Assembly (NCBI GenBank): GCA_004380135.1
Contig: QXCR01000315.1
Location: 1 to 18,758, forward strand
From: Stemphylium vesicarium
Lineage: Eukaryota > Ascomycota > Dothideomycetes > Pleosporales > Pleosporaceae
DNA: 18,758 nt
Reading direction: 5' to 3'
Shown here: positions 18,401 to 18,758 of the stretch, piece by piece
How the letters are laid out: every line of letters begins with the position of its first letter
Numbering within the stretch: position 1 is the stretch's first letter
Position numbers and translations under genes: made by a program
The notes under the pieces: generated by a model
The model's input: the letters and a program-made list of their open reading frames with translations, nothing else
Database searches by the model: none
What the model was told of the DNA's origin: nothing

Positions 18401-18758
18401 GAGGCGGTGGTGAAGCTACTACTCGACAAGGGCGCCGACGTCAACGCGCAGGATGGATACTACGGCAACGCACTCCAGGCGGCTTCAGAAAGAGGCGACG
18501 AGGCGGTGGTGAAGCTGCTGCTCGACAGGGGCGTCGACGTCAACGCCCAGGGTGGAGACTACGGCAACGCACTCCAGGCGGCTTCAGAAGGAGGCCACGA
18601 GGCGGTGGTGAAGCTACTACTCGACAAGGGCGCCAACGTCAACGCGCAGTATGGATACTACGGCAACGCACTCTACGCGGCTTCAGAAAGAGGCGACGAG
18701 GCGGTGGTGAAGCTGCTGCTCGACAGGGGCGCCGACGTCAACGCCCAGGGTGGAGACT
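15493..18758 (+). CDS. NLR/STAND protein: fungal N-domain, NACHT, ankyrin repeats (partial)
   Basis: Exons 15493-15902, 15952-16809 and 16861 to the window edge; introns of 49 nt (GTAAGC..AAAG) and 51 nt (GTATGT..CCAG) keep the frame. The ATG at 15493 begins MDPLSVTASIIAVLQLSGKV, the usual start of the fungal STAND N-terminal domain (PigL_N/SesA-like group, residues 1 to about 135); the frame is open upstream to 15343 but this start matches the family. A linker (EIRQDQDAAKHRRILEW, then TGQWFLDAP) leads to the NACHT domain: Walker A GIPGAGKT at 225-232, Walker B YIVVDALDE near 324-332, sensor MATSRF. Then a winged-helix-like region (AKRPLTTTEICCALAVEP, LVHYTTQEYF), two degenerate ankyrin units and, from about residue 713, perfect 33-residue ankyrin repeats. 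Such proteins sense ligands through the repeats and oligomerise via NACHT to trigger incompatibility or defence. The C-terminus is outside. Confidence 0.92.
17731..18758 (+). repeat. 99-bp ankyrin tandem array, ten full units plus a partial eleventh
   Basis: The CGACA(A/G)GGGC marker recurs every 99 bases at 17731, 17830, 17929, 18028, 18127, 18226, 18325, 18424, 18523, 18622 and 18721. Two sequence types occur. Type a is CTGCTGCTCGACAGG with GCCCAGGGT; type b is CTACTACTCGACAAG with GCGCAGGAT (GCGCAGTAT at 18622). Order: a a b a b a a b a b a. Units of one type are nearly identical in DNA, showing recent amplification or conversion. The array continues past the window edge. Confidence 0.95.

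Noticed and set aside
17731..18758. Regular repeat array considered as CRISPR
   Set aside because: Units are contiguous 99-bp coding repeats without spacers, translate to ankyrin repeats and lie in a fungal gene.
1..18758. tRNA, rRNA or structured RNA genes
   Set aside because: I looked for tRNA-like T-loop sequence and paired arms on both strands and saw nothing convincing; no covariance search could be run.

Overview
The window looks like accessory, repeat-rich DNA from a filamentous ascomycete (Pezizomycotina). Genes carry short 43-71 nt introns with fungal-type GT..AG sites, and the families are typical of such fungi: a NACHT-ankyrin NLR/STAND protein, a POT/PTR2 peptide transporter, an NRPS-like thioester reductase, a BAH-like protein and an F-box repeat protein. 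There is no bacterial operon organisation. No computation was run; all alignments were made by eye.

Layout. 1-1116 (minus): F-box protein followed by at least six exact 44-residue (132-bp) repeats, running off the left edge, with a one-base frame break between F-box and repeats. 1117-2904: mostly non-coding, with one orphan minus-strand frame (1629-2003). 2905-3343 (plus): two-exon, 131-aa membrane protein of unknown family; a second weak membrane-type frame lies at 4116-4364. 4974-5768 (plus): BAH-like protein with a minisatellite-built basic N-terminus. 5845-6052: solo-LTR-like insertion flanked by ACTAC. 6053-7323: decayed sequence with a relic of a small transposon. 7438-7812 (plus): small secreted protein. 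8653-10923 (minus): five-exon POT transporter (677 aa by my splicing). 10924-15492: repeat-dense tract with two diverged copies of a 257-bp block, two copies of a TA-flanked MITE, GTACTGTAC-rich patches and a dead copy of transporter exon 1; the stand-alone thioester reductase (12229-13491) sits inside it. 15493-18758 (plus): NLR with STAND N-domain, NACHT and at least ten near-identical 99-bp ankyrin repeats, running off the right edge.

How the genes relate. Nothing shows that they form one pathway. Both edges hold repeat proteins whose units are in phase at DNA level, which suits rapid changes of repeat number or recognition surface. The NLR is the best candidate for self/non-self recognition or fungal immunity. 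The transporter and reductase could be remnants of a metabolite cluster, but no synthase is visible. The exon-1 pseudogene upstream of the transporter, with CpA-to-TpA type changes, suggests a former tandem transporter copy damaged by RIP-like mutation and transposon activity.
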